Assembly: GCA_029532625.1 (NCBI GenBank)
Contig: JARFXM010000011.1
Span: 1,674,001-1,738,000 of the forward strand
Source of the DNA: Lomentospora prolificans
Lineage: Eukaryota; Ascomycota; Sordariomycetes; Microascales; Microascaceae
DNA length: 64,000 nt
Direction: 5' to 3'
The notes beneath the pieces were generated by a model. It ran no database searches. It was not told where the DNA came from and was given only the letters and a program-made list of their open reading frames with translations. Position 1 is the stretch's first letter, and each line of letters starts with the position of its first letter. Position numbers and translations under genes: made by a program. Of the stretch, positions 12,764 to 23,199 are shown piece by piece.

Positions 12764-14121
12764 ATGCATTCGCAAGAAAAACTCTTCCGGGGCGCCGGAG
12801 GGCCCCGGGATGCCCTCATCGCCGAACGAGCGGCCATGGTACAATCGCGTGAGACGGGCGAGATCATGCCCAGTTCCGTACCCGAGACGTCGCCCTTTGC
12901 CAAGTCGTGGGCTCACTTTATCGCCGGAGGGTAAGCCTTCTCTCATATACCCCCTTCACTGCACTCACACTCCCCCCCCCCCCCCCCCAAACTTCTACAA
13001 CACGACAGGTCCCTACCCTTCCTGTAGGAAGCCAACAGCAAAAGAGAGAGAGAGACGAAAAAAAAAGGTTTAACACAGCTCTGTAGCGTCGGTGGCATGA
13101 CGGCAGCCGCTCTCACCGCGCCCCTCGACGTCCTTAAAACCCGTCTCCAATCCGACTTCTACCAATCCCAGATCCGCGCCTCCCGCGCCGCGCACACGCA
13201 AATCAGCTCCCTCAACTTCTTCCGTTCCGCGACGCTTCACCTCCGCGAGACGATCCAGATCCTCGCATCTGTATACCGCATCGAGGGTCCGCGCGCCCTC
13301 TTCAAGGGCCTTGGCCCTAACCTGGTTGGCGTCGTGCCCGCCCGCAGCATCAGCTTTTACACCTACGGCAACGGCAAGCGGTTAATAGCCCAGTATGCCA
13401 ATGGCGGCCAGGAGGCCGCCTGGGTCCACCTGTCCGCCGGCGTGCTGGCGGGTATCGTGACGTCGACGGCCACGAACCCCATCTGGATGATCAAGACGCG
13501 GTTGCAGCTCGACAAGAACGTGTCCGAGCAGAGCGGCGGCGTGACGAAGCGGCAATACAGGAATAGCTGGGACTGCACCAGGCAGATCCTCAGGAACGAG
13601 GGTTTCAGGAGCTTGTACAAGGGCATGAGCGCGAGTTACCTCGGTGTCGCAGAGTCGACCATGCACTGGGTCTTATATGAGCAGATGAAGACGTACCTCG
13701 CCAAGAGGAATGAACTAATTGAGCTGAGCGGACGTGAGAAGACGACGTGGGATAAAGCTGTGGATTGGACAGGCAAAGTGTTTGCGGCGGGTGGTGCCAA
13801 GTTGATTGCAGCCGTTATTGCGTATCCCCACGAGGTGCGTTCTTCGGGACTTTTTTGACGTCCCTCCTCCATCTGTTTTGATCCCAGCTAACTCTTAACG
13901 ACACACAGGTCGCCCGCACACGACTTCGACAAGCTCCTACGGCCAATGGCCAACCGAAATACACCGGCCTCATCCAGTGCTTCCGCCGAGTCTGGATCGA
14001 AGAAGGCCTCGCCGGCCTATACGGCGGCATGACGCCACATCTCATGAGGACTGTGCCCAGCGCCGCCATCATGTTTGGCATGTACGAGGGCATCCTCCGC
14101 GTCTTCGATACCAAATCATAG
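12764..14121 (+). CDS. rim2: Mitochondrial pyrimidine nucleotide carrier Rim2 (SLC25A33/36 type)
   Basis: This is an inner-membrane carrier that exchanges pyrimidine nucleotides and supports mtDNA maintenance. Exons are 12764-12930, 13087-13834 and 13909-14121, giving 375 aa, close to yeast Rim2. The first intron contains a run of about 18 C before its acceptor. The second has a CTAAC branch point at about 13888. All three carrier repeats are visible with their P-x-D/E-x-x-K/R signatures: PLDVLKTRLQ, NPIWMIKTRLQ and YPHEVARTRLR. The second repeat has the substituted form NPIWMIK, typical of this subfamily. Six membrane segments are implied by the fold. The second exon read alone starts at an internal Met and would lose the N-terminus. 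Confidence 0.93.
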
Positions 14122-14995
14122 ACGAATCGAACCTGTATACCAAATCTCCACACTACTACAGCTCCCCCGTCTTTCCTGCGGGAGTCGAGCCCTTTTTTGT
14201 ACCAACACCACCCTATCATAACAAGCAACACCTGTACTATCAGTGTCTGGGTTTTATTAACATCCTCATACCCCTACTCCTCTTACTCTGGTTTCTGGCG
14301 GGCCTAGATGGAAAAGCTGGACCACATCAACTAGAAACAAACTGGGGGAAAAAAAAGCATGCCGTTGATTTCGGAGTTATTTTGCGGGGCGTTAGAAGCC
14401 GGGCGCCAGATGATAACAAAACAACATTATACACGTAGCTCGCAGGAGAAAAAAACATGAAACGGCTGAAGGATGGGAGAGACTTCCTGTACGATATGTT
14501 GAATGTATATCTTATCTCGAGGAAGTGTGCGATGCCATGATACATAGACATAACCCTCCAGCTCTAAGCTTTCTCATCGAGGAGCTGATCAATCTAATAA
14601 TCCTTCAAACGCCTTGGTTGCACCATTCGGCATGAGGACTGTTTGTTACGGAATCACTATTGCTGCCTATCAAACATGACCTGAACAATCTCGACTCCCG
14701 TTCCTACCCCATGAACATGATGATTCACGTTGCATACTAATGGCTTGAAAATGGAGGTTAAGAATAAAACAGACAGTAAAGGATCGAAGAGAATGGCAGG
14801 TCGAAAAACATGAAGAAGAAAAAAAGAGTTTAAGAAACCTTGTCCTGTTATCACCATCAAGGTCCTGTTTTCTTTTGGGCGGGGATCTCCCATGGCTCCC
14901 TTGTACAAAACGCTCTGGAACTATCTCACAGCTGTTCGCAGATCATGATCCGCAGGGACCATATCCGCAGGGATTCTTTTCTTCAACCTGCGAGC
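14122..14995. other. Intergenic between convergent carrier and Snx3 genes
   Basis: These are the 3' flanks of two convergent genes. No coding sequence is supported. Confidence 0.5.
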
Positions 14996-15537
14996 TCACC
15001 AGGCATTGCGGTCCCAGTTTGGATCTACCCACGCATGGATTAGCACATTCGCCCAGCAGCTCCCACAGTGGAGAGAGAGAGAGAGTGAGAGAGAGGGTAG
15101 GAGGAAATGATGAAAATGATGATGACAATTAAAAAGAGCAACTCACCCTGGACAAAGGCAGCCAGTACCTTGCTCCCCGTCTGCAAAAGCGGATGGCCGA
15201 CCACAATCTTCAAAAACTTCTCCAACCCCGCCCTCCTCCCCTCAATCACATCGTCGCTGAAGCGATTCGTAAAGACCTTGCCGGGCAGCGGGGGGATAGT
15301 AACCCTGGCGCTCTCACGCTCGAGGATGTCTCGAAAGTACTCGAAATCGGAGTAGCGCCGGCGCACGCTGGACTGGCGGAGCTTGAAGGCGGGAATATTG
15401 GTGCGGCAGACGATTTCGTAGTCTGTGTACATGTGGCGGCCGACGCCGTGAGTCCTGGGGTTGCGCACTTCGATCTCGAGAAAGTTCTCGGGTGGCCCGT
15501 AGATCTCATCAAAGGACTGCTGGCGGTTGTCGGGCAT
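14996..15537 (-). CDS. snx3: Sorting nexin 3 (PX domain; Snx3/Grd19)
   Basis: Snx3 is an endosomal PX-domain protein that binds phosphatidylinositol 3-phosphate and works with retromer in cargo retrieval. Exon 1 is 15147-15537 and exon 2 is a 29 nt tail at 14996-15024 encoding the conserved end DPNWDRNAW. The 122 nt intron carries a GA repeat. The product is 139 aa. The PX core is intact: RRRYSDFEYFRDIL contains the phosphoinositide-binding Arg-Arg-Tyr, followed by the Pro-rich loop PPLPGKVF. I chose the Met of MPDNRQQSFDEIYGPPENF because relatives start there. The frame stays open for about 50 more codons upstream without any ATG, which is noted separately. Confidence 0.92.
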
Positions 15538-16256
15538 AGACTGGAGGATGGGGCGGTGGAAGCGCGGGGAGGTGGGCGAGGAAACGGTCGCGGCCCCTTC
15601 CCGGGGGGCGGCGCCGGAAGAGTCTTGTGACGACGTCTTGACGGTCTTGAAGGGGTCCTTGGAAGGGTGGTGTCGGGGAAGCAATTTTTGTTCGAGCGCG
15701 TGCGTGGGAGGGTTCGCTAGGGGTGTACGTCAGATGCAGGCGGGTTGTGCTCGTGGGGGGGGCGCAAGTGCCTTTAGGTGTTTCGGTCTCGCTTTGGCGG
15801 GGATGGGGTATCGTGGATGCAGCGGATAGTATCGTGATGCAGTTTGCGTAGGGGAAAAGAGAGAGTTGAGGTTCTGGTCAACTTGGAAGTGCCAAGGGGA
15901 GATTTAGTGGGGTGGATCGAACCAAGGCCAAGGGCGGCAGCGAAGGCGAAGGCGGGGAATAATAGAAGTATATGGCTAAAAATGGTACAAGTTGCTGCAG
16001 ATTACGAGAGGAAGGGGTGAGGAAGGAACGCCGAATGATGTAAGTACCTTTATCCCGATCCGGAAAGCGGCGCCTGCTTTTTGGCGTCGACTTCGGACCC
16101 GTCTTATAGCGGGCGGTTGATTCTCTGTACTCCGTATTATGTTGTTTGTGCTCTTTCCGTCAACATCGACAAGTCTTGTGTTCCATCAAATTGATTACTT
16201 CAAGGATAATACCTCAATTGATACAAAGGCTTGCCATTCTAGCCTCCTTGCTGGTT
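15538..16256. promoter_or_regulatory. Snx3 upstream region
   Basis: This is the promoter/leader side of Snx3 on the minus strand. No ATG on the minus strand precedes 15537 in the first 500 bases or so, which supports the chosen start. No other gene is seen. Confidence 0.4.
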
Positions 16257-17433
16257 TCACTGCACCCTCCCATTCATCATTAATGGGTCAGCACCCCGAT
16301 TCTCCTGGCTCCCATCCACACATCTGGTTCTCATATATAACCTCGAAATCAATCGTACATGACACTGTTCCAGCCGCTCTTCTGAGTGCACGCCCAACCT
16401 TCTCCCAATTCTCGCTTGAAGCCCCAAATTCCATGTCTCATATGCGCTGGCCAGTAGCTGCTCAGCCCTGTCTTTATCTCTGGGGAATACTACCGCGTCA
16501 ACCAGCAACACGTTCCAAAGTCGGCTATCGCGGTTTTTAATGAGCTGCTCGGCTTCTGAGACCCTGGCATGCCCCTCCTTCGCGAGTTGGTCATCGCAAC
16601 CCTCTTCATCCCAGTGCCAATTAGGTTCAGCAGGTCTCGTGTGCACCACTCCAGGTGCTACTGGTAGGTTCCAAGGCTCACCATTCGTACGGTCTAGCCT
16701 TGTGGGTAGCTGTAGGCATCGTGCTTTTGGCACGACCTCCGGATGACTTTCTTTTCTCGGCCTACATGACCAGTCATGGTTCCTGAAATGAATGCCTGTT
16801 TGGACGCCGCAAAGCACGATTACCTAGTCTTAATAACGCGACTATGCGTTTGGCGTCCCGAACCTCCATACATCGGAGCGTTGTCCCAAAAATCAGGGTT
16901 GATAACCCGGATGCCTTCACCTTCGATACCCCTCATGTTAGAGAAGTCAAGGGCTCTTACCTAGTGGATGCGAGGCTTCATATGGACCGATTCCAGTCTG
17001 GCATCAGCTGGGCTTGCCTGCAGAGGTACATGTACACTCCTGGGGGGGGGGGGGGGGCAACAATCTCAATGCATGAACCATATTCATCACCTCCCCGTGG
17101 CCATTTTTATGATGCCCGGGGGGTGATAGACGGCTATGAAGCCGCGCTGGGCGTCGTCGAGGTCGTACCTACCGTCTAGGGGCCTTGAAAACAATACTTC
17201 ACCTGAAGGCAAGCTCGTTAAATTATAGAACGCATGACGAGGCACAAAATCAGTGAAGTGAATATGCGAGCTTCGCACACATTATAGCGATGAGCTCTTT
17301 CTTCAGGTCGACCGCCGCTCATATCTAACGTCCAGCCGCCGTCACAGGCGATGATCTGCGCCAGTCGTCCAATTTCAAGATCTACCACCCGAAAACCATC
17401 CCCATTGAGCTTAAATAGATCGGGATTGACCAT
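16257..17433 (-). pseudogene. Unrecognised, probably decayed gene on the minus strand
   Basis: Protein-like sequence is spread over three minus-strand frames. The first segment starts at an ATG at 17433 and reads MVNPDLFKLNGDGFRVVDLE onwards. It passes to a second frame around 17275 (HIHFTDFVPRHAFYNLTSLP). Next comes a segment with DEYGSCIEIVAP next to a C run (G run at 17042-17056 on the plus strand). A piece with INPDFWDNAPMYGG follows near 16850-16900, then an open stretch of 186 codons from 16817 to 16257. Frame changes are not bounded by good splice signals except possibly at the C run. I read it as a frameshifted relic, or less likely a multi-exon gene. I do not recognise the family. 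Confidence 0.35.
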
Positions 17434-17816
17434 AGTAGTGTCGCACTATCCTCCGCCCCCGCCGCTCGAACTTATGTGCGAAGGCGGGACGAACTTGACA
17501 TGCGATACCAGTTGGTCAGCCCGATGATGTGACCTGCTCAGACTAAGCCTTGCAAAAAAGAGTTGGCTCAAGATGAAGTCACCAGAGAGGGGATTGAAGT
17601 GGAGAGGGAAAAGTTCCTGATATATCAACTAGAGATGACTCCCATTTAATATATTATCGTCTTAATTGAGCTTTCTTCAACAGTCGCATCTTTCAATCTG
17701 CCCAACTTCGAGAGAGGTGACCCAGCTAACCTACCAGAAAACACGAATTCCAACTCATTCTAACAAAGAGACTCCGCATAGCAAAGAGACTCCGCATAGC
17801 AAAGAGACTCCTCAAT
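17434..17816 (+). promoter_or_regulatory. Upstream region of the MARVEL-like gene with 18 bp tandem repeats
   Basis: No gene is seen. The last 50 bases hold three near-identical tandem 18-mers, with unit AGCAAAGAGACTCCGCAT, ending six bases before the start codon at 17817. Confidence 0.55.
17763..17810 (+). repeat. Three tandem 18 bp units in the leader of the MARVEL-like gene
   Basis: The first and third copies differ from the middle one by one or a few bases at their ends. The repeat sits in the probable 5' leader just before the start codon. Confidence 0.85.
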
Positions 17817-18530
17817 ATGGTTACCATACCACAGCTCGTCTCAATCTTTAGTCGCGCCGCAGCTCTAATTAGCTCGGGGGTCGTCTGCGCCATCACCGGT
17901 GACTTCATCCACCACCTCGACGAGTTAAAGATGGATCACGGAAGCAGGATCGACTATGTTCTCGCGCTGTCCTGCATCTCTATCTTCATGTCTCTTGTCC
18001 TCATGCCACCGAAGCGGTACTCCTATTTGGCATTCCCCTTTGACGGGGTCATGTTCCTTATGTGGATGGTTGCGTTTGGATTACTCGTCCACGTACGTAT
18101 CTACACTTCTTCACGTCGATATATTCGGCTGCTAATCGCATGCTACACCAGTTGAGCCCGGCGTGTAGCGGTATTTGGTATCGGTGGTTCTGGACGTGGG
18201 CCTGGAGGACCAGACACCGCTGCGGGACGTGGCAGACCCTCCTCGCGTTCTGCTTTATCAGTAGCATCATGTGGCTCGTCAGTTCTGTTGCTGGGTGGTA
18301 CAATCTTCGCTTGGCTCGTTTGAAGAGGCGACGAGATGCGGCGCTCCCAATGTATAATGACCCTATGAGGTGAGTCGGTGCCTTTTTGTTTCAGGGATCC
18401 CGGCTCCCAAGCCGCCAGCTTTCCAAATGCTAACGGTAGTGTCTTCAGGGCTAGAAGAAGGGCTAGCCAGAACTCATGGCCTAAGCCGATGGCGGAGCCC
18501 GCGGACTACGCGACTAACGTGGCAACATAA
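17817..18530 (+). CDS. Small four-helix membrane protein, MARVEL-like
   Basis: Exons are 17817-18092, 18152-18369 and 18449-18530, giving 191 aa with consistent phases. Introns have GTACGT and GTGAGT donors, and the second has a CTAAC branch site. Four hydrophobic segments are visible: about residues 5-30 (LVSIFSRAAALISSGVVCAI), 43-63, 68-92 and a fourth in exon 2 (TLLAFCFISSIMWLVSSVAG). They are separated by short polar loops, and a basic tail follows (LKRRRDAAL). The arrangement and length fit fungal MARVEL-domain proteins of the plasma membrane or secretory pathway. The hallmark motifs of MARVEL are weak, so the family call is by architecture. The short third exon is optional: the second exon also reaches a stop two codons after the splice site. 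Confidence 0.7.
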
Positions 18531-20584
18531 ATGAGGGTTTCCACGAGGCCTTGGAAGCAAAAAGGATACCCGATTCCTATCGGAGCAAAATAGTATGACG
18601 AATGAGAACAAGGATCTCCTCGTCATCAAAATAGCATCGTAAGCAACTGATGAATGACGGAGTACAAATGCAAACGCCAGGTTGATCGCTAGCTTGAGCA
18701 AATCACGGCATGTGCGGGGCGATGCATAGTCGGTCGCTAAACTTTAATCTTTCGATCGTTGCCCACGGGGTCCCTAACCTTGGACCCCGGGACCCTGTTT
18801 TGGGGCGGAAATTTTCGAAGAATGGAAGGGGGAGTTGGCTAGCCTAGTCCCTCATTTATGACGATCATGAACCTCTCGCCAGCAGTGTGCGAAAGGGCTT
18901 CTTTGGGCTGGTTAAGATACAAGGACGTGGCGCTCATTCTCTTAGGAACCAATTTTAGCCTCTATAAGAGAGAATCATCTGATTACTTCCCGATGAATGC
19001 GAAATTTATTGGGGTTGGTAACCTTGCGTCGACCCGCCGAACGTCCCGGTTCATCCGGTCGCCGCCCCCGCCGCTCAGGTCCGAATAGCCAGCAGTGTAA
19101 AGTGAAGCGACCGACGGGAAAGAGGGGCGCGGAATCGGCGGTCTCGCACCATGACGAAACCAAATTGCAACGCCATGATACTTCTCGGGCTACCTCGGCC
19201 TCTCGCTCGCATTCCAGCCTTTTGTTATTTTGGGGGACTTCTCGACTGGGCAAATTGCAGTTCCCTTGTCCCTGTAAGGCACTTATAAGAAGCACCCCAC
19301 GCCGCCACTCACGTCTTGACCGCGATTTTCTCGTGCAACCCCAGCAAACGCATCTGTCACGCCAGCGGGATAAGCTACACTGTCGGGGTAGCGGAAGAAC
19401 ACCCACCAACGGGGTCATAAACCGCTTGGGTAGGTTGGGAATTGAGCTGTATCCGACTCAAGACGAAGTAGGGCAGGTCTGGGGGAAGGCATCAGAGCAC
19501 AAGTTATCGTGCGGTGAACGTGATGAGCTGTGAAACCAAGGCGAATAGTATGCGAGGATACCCATGCGCCGCTGGCGGTATGGACTGCAGGGCCACACAA
19601 CCCTTCATGTCGCCAAGGCTCAAAGCGCCTATAGGAATCAGCATGTTTCACGTCACTAAGCAAGCCATCTAACGGCCTTCTACAAAGTGAAGCACGGGAT
19701 CATGACACCTGGCTGATCATAAGGGGTTCTGGGATAGGGATCTTCTCCCCATATGCCAGGAAGCTTGCATATTCACTTTACAACAACGATCGCTGTCGAC
19801 ACTTTTTTGGGGCGCCATAACTCTAAAGGGCGGACAAGCTAGACCGCTGGCTGAGGCTGAATCAAGCCTCTTATGTTGTCAATATAACCCCAAACGAGGA
19901 TGATACATGGGACCGAGCCAGCACGATCTGTTACCAGAATGATTCGGCCGCAATGCCCTCGAATCCGTGGGCCTGCCACGACCTCCCAGGGGTTGGTTTT
20001 TTTCTGGGCAAGTCGGCGGACCAATGGTACTCTCTGTTGCTTGATAGATTCGCTGAAGAAGCTTTCATATCGTCGTCAAGTAAAAAGGAAAAGGTCACCT
20101 CCCCGAGTTAACTGCCGATTAAAAGGTGCAATAGCGACATAAGATGTTCATTTCTGGACATTCCAAGTATTTCAGAGTGTAATGTCCCCCGAAAATGAAA
20201 AGTTGGGTCGCATCATGCTTAAACTGCGTGTTATGGATGGATGATACTGCTCTTCGTCCGGGCTCCCACGCAAACTGAATCTCCGTTCAGTCGCCCGGTC
20301 CGTCCAACCAAGGGTCAGACAAGAAGACTGTTCGGTCAAGATAATCTACCACCGCCTCTAGCCGCTTTCAATCAAGGAGCATTCGAATATCTCGTACATG
20401 GAGGCTCAATCATTAAAAGGTGATTTTGGCAGCAATCCCTGGATCAAGCCCCAGGCATAAACATGCTTGCAACGGCCAGCTATAAATAAGGTTGAACCGA
20501 AGCACCTCTGCTCGACTTGAGACAAGGGCACGTCGAGAACGAACCACCAACAATCCCAATAGGTATAGTATCAGCAAAACAAGC
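18531..20584. other. 2 kb intergenic region
   Basis: The longest open frame (178 codons, plus strand, 18997-19533) is Arg/Ser-rich and has no domain, and the opposite strand is open as well, so I treat it as chance. No RNA gene or repeat is found. Confidence 0.45.
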
Positions 20585-22650
20585 ATGCGGATTGTCATTT
20601 CCTGGTTCGTCGAGCCCGACAACTATGGCGAGAAAATTCTCCTTCTGGCAGCTAAGAATGGGCGAGTTGACGCCGTTATCTACATCCTAGAGGAACTTGG
20701 AAAGACATCTAACACCGCTGGCCGAGATAAACGCCAAGAACCAGATCGGGCAGACTCCACTGCATCTCGCTGCTGAGGGCAACAGGGTTGAAGTGGTACG
20801 AGTTCTCTTGAGGAAGAATCCGACCGCCAACCCACAAGACAAGAACGGGAAAACTCCGTTACATATTGCCGCCGAGAGTAATAGCGTTGATGTGGTGCAA
20901 ACTTCTGCTACGGGAGAATGCGGCCGTTGAGCCACGAGACAATAGCAACCGCACTCCACTTCACCTGGTTGCTACTAATGGGCATGATGTCGTCGTGGCC
21001 CTCTTAATCGATGCGGGGGTCTCCCCAGGAGCCTTAGATATCGACAAGAAAACCCCTCTCCACATTTCCTACTTGGAAGGACAACACACAGTAGTGAAGC
21101 TTCTCCTGCAAAGCGTAAGTGAAACCAAAGACACACAGGATCAAACACCAAACCGGGCAAAGTCCGCTATTCTACGCAGCTGAAAACCATCGTACCACTA
21201 TTGCGGAAAGCCTAAAGGCAGCAACAATGGACGCAAAAGAGAATTGCCGCACCATCCTGCCAGCGGAAACGAAGCTGCTTGCGCCATCCTTGTCGACCTT
21301 GGGGCAGACACGGAAGCGGAGGGACCAGAAGGGGTGGACGCCGCTGTACGTACAGCAGCTGCCGAAGCGGATCAGAGGGACACGTTTTACGTCCTAGTTC
21401 AAAGGTCCGCAAACAGGAAACTTAGCCTCGGCTGGCACCAGGTTGACGCTCCTTCACCGGGCTTCCCGTGACGGCAGCGATTGTGCTGTTTCGCTCCTAC
21501 TCGAGGTAAATACGGCAAAGGAAAAGAACGATAACCAGGGGCGAACGCCCATATAGATCGCTGCTAAAGAGAACCGGGAAGCCATTGCAAATATGTTCGT
21601 CAAGTCTAGGGCGGATACGGAGTCAATTGATGCCGCTCAAGGCACTCTGCTGCACCGAGCCATACATGAGAACGATTTAGTGGCGGTCACCATCCTCTGC
21701 GCAGTTGGCGCGAATAAGGAGGCTCGCCATAGCCAGGGCCGGACTCCTCACTACGTAGCGGCAGCGGGAAACCATGTCGAAGTGGCCAAAATCCTCACTC
21801 GTGAAAAATGCCCTTGTGAATGCCTATGATGACCCCCTTACTGGTGGAACTCTAACGCATCGCGCGGCGCGTGAGGGAAACGTGCACGTGAGGGATATTC
21901 TCATCCAAATCAAGGCCAACATTAATGCCCGGGATAAGAACGGGCAGACACCGCTACACATCGCTTGTAGCTCCATGCATAAAGACAACCGCATGGCGAA
22001 CCTCAAACACACGATAGGCCGGGTCGCGGAGACGGCCCAAATGATGGACTCCGACAAGTCAGGCATCAGAATCCGATTCCTCAGCTATCCCTCGGATAAT
22101 CAGGGCAGAGTGACGGACCCGAACGACATCCCAGACGTCTACATCAACATGACCGATGTTGGCATCATCTCGCATCAGGTTGGCCTTGTGTTCCAGACTC
22201 GCAGGGAGGATCGCAGCTCGGCACCAGCCTGGAAAACAGGGTCATCCAACCATTCATTTACATTCAGATAAAGATTGGAAGGTTTAAGAAGCCCATAACG
22301 TCTTGCTCATCACAGACGGCGAGGTGTGTTTAGACTCAAGATCCATTATTGCATCGGAATTGCGTGGTAGACTGACGGTTGGATGTGCTAGCCATTCGGT
22401 AAAGATAAGGACAAGTTGAAGAACGTCATCAAGAAGTGCAAAAGGTTCCTCGATAGCAAATAACGCAAGAGGGGCGAGGTCATCTTCCTCCTCTCGCAAG
22501 TTGGGAGTTCCACAGACGCCGAGAAAATTCCTCAGAGGCATCCAGCAAGATAAGAGCATCGAGCACTTGGTGTACTGCTCCCCCGATAGACTGGAACGAC
22601 ATAATGGCCGGGACCGTCAATGGCCGCCCCCAGGAAGTATACGGCCAAAG
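20585..22650 (+). pseudogene. Decayed ankyrin-repeat gene with C-terminal von Willebrand A-like domain
   Basis: From an ATG at 20585 the plus strand encodes successive ankyrin units recognisable by G-x-TPLH-x-AA: GQTPLHLAAEGNRVEVV, GKTPLHIAAESNSVDVV, NRTPLHLVATNGHDVVV, then units around 21130, 21250, 21330, 21545, 21740 and 21950. The frame changes near 20700, 20890, 21115, 21245, 21320, 21380, 21790 and 22230. An in-frame TAG interrupts a unit near 21554. No splice sites match these shifts. Downstream of 22050, sequence resembling a VWA domain appears (SGIRIRFLSYP, later GEVIFLLSQVGSSTDAE and DKSIEHLVYCSPDRLE), itself shifted by an extra A in the run at 22524-22527. The intact ancestor was presumably a large cytosolic ankyrin protein. 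No functional product is expected. Confidence 0.85.
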
Positions 22651-23043
22651 TAAGACACTGTGTCCCTCCGAAACGTGAAGTGGCAGGGTAATTGGATATC
22701 TTCCCGATATGTATAGCTAGCAAGATTGTCCCTCGCTGCTCTGGGAAGGCAAAGTGCTTGGTGGATAGGAGAGTACACAAGAAAAGGTCCAAAATGGTGC
22801 CACGGTGACCAAAGCCGGCGGTACTCCAACTCCCAGTGTTCTATTAATATTCCATCTAGCACTTATCTCGTGTACCAACTGTCTTATACCCACAAAAGTT
22901 CATTCTAAGTGGTACTTGACTAGTGTGACATGGGATTGTCAAAAGTGCTCGGTCTAAGTTTCACCTAGTTCCCATGATCTTACTCACACTCTCCTCCCAA
23001 CCTTAGGCAGTGGCATATCATAGACAAATATGGGAACAGAAGT
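22651..23043. other. Spacer between ankyrin relic and 5S rRNA gene
   Basis: No gene or repeat is found. Base composition is similar to the flanks. Confidence 0.4.
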
Positions 23044-23047
23044 TATA
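23044..23047 (+). promoter_or_regulatory. TATA element of the 5S rRNA gene
   Basis: TATA lies 29 to 26 bases before the first base of the 5S rRNA gene. In Neurospora a TATA element at this distance is required for 5S transcription, so the position is meaningful. Confidence 0.65.
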
Positions 23048-23072
23048 GGTTAAGATTTGTGGGTAAGCTAAT

Positions 23073-23192
23073 ACATACGACCATAGCTCGCAGACAATTG
23101 AGGGTCCCGTCCGCTCCCCTGTACACAAGCTGCGAAGCGCCGAACTAGTAGTTGGGTCGGTGACGACCAGCGAATCCTCGGTGTTGCATGTT
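23073..23192 (+). rRNA. rrn5: 5S ribosomal RNA, single dispersed copy
   Basis: The gene begins ACATACGACCATAG and ends TTGCATGTT, running into a T tract that should stop RNA polymerase III. Conserved blocks are present: GTCCCGTCCGCTC (loop B/C) and AGTAGTTGGGTCGGTGACG followed by ACCAGCGAATCC (internal control region and loop E). Helices fold: TCGCAG pairs with CTGCGA (helix II) and CCGA with TCGG (helix IV). Helix I pairs with one A-C mismatch at its fifth pair, where relatives have A-U. Length is about 120 nt. It lies alone between protein genes, as in fungi with dispersed 5S genes. It is probably functional, though a slightly divergent or inactive copy is possible. Confidence 0.9.
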
Positions 23193-23199
23193 TTTTTTT
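23191..23199 (+). terminator. T-run terminator of the 5S rRNA gene
   Basis: Nine T residues directly follow the 5S 3' end, the usual RNA polymerase III stop signal. Confidence 0.7.

Noticed and set aside
18997..19533. 178-codon plus-strand open frame
   Set aside because: It is Arg/Ser-rich, has no domain and no leader or splice signals, and a comparable frame is open on the opposite strand; probably chance in GC-rich DNA.
20585..22650. Ankyrin region as an intact multi-exon gene
   Set aside because: Frame changes occur inside ankyrin units with no GT/AG pairs at the required places, and a TAG lies within a unit.
20585..22650. Repeat-induced point mutation as the cause of the ankyrin gene decay
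   Set aside because: The damage is mainly insertions and deletions; no excess of TpA or AT-rich bias was visible by eye.
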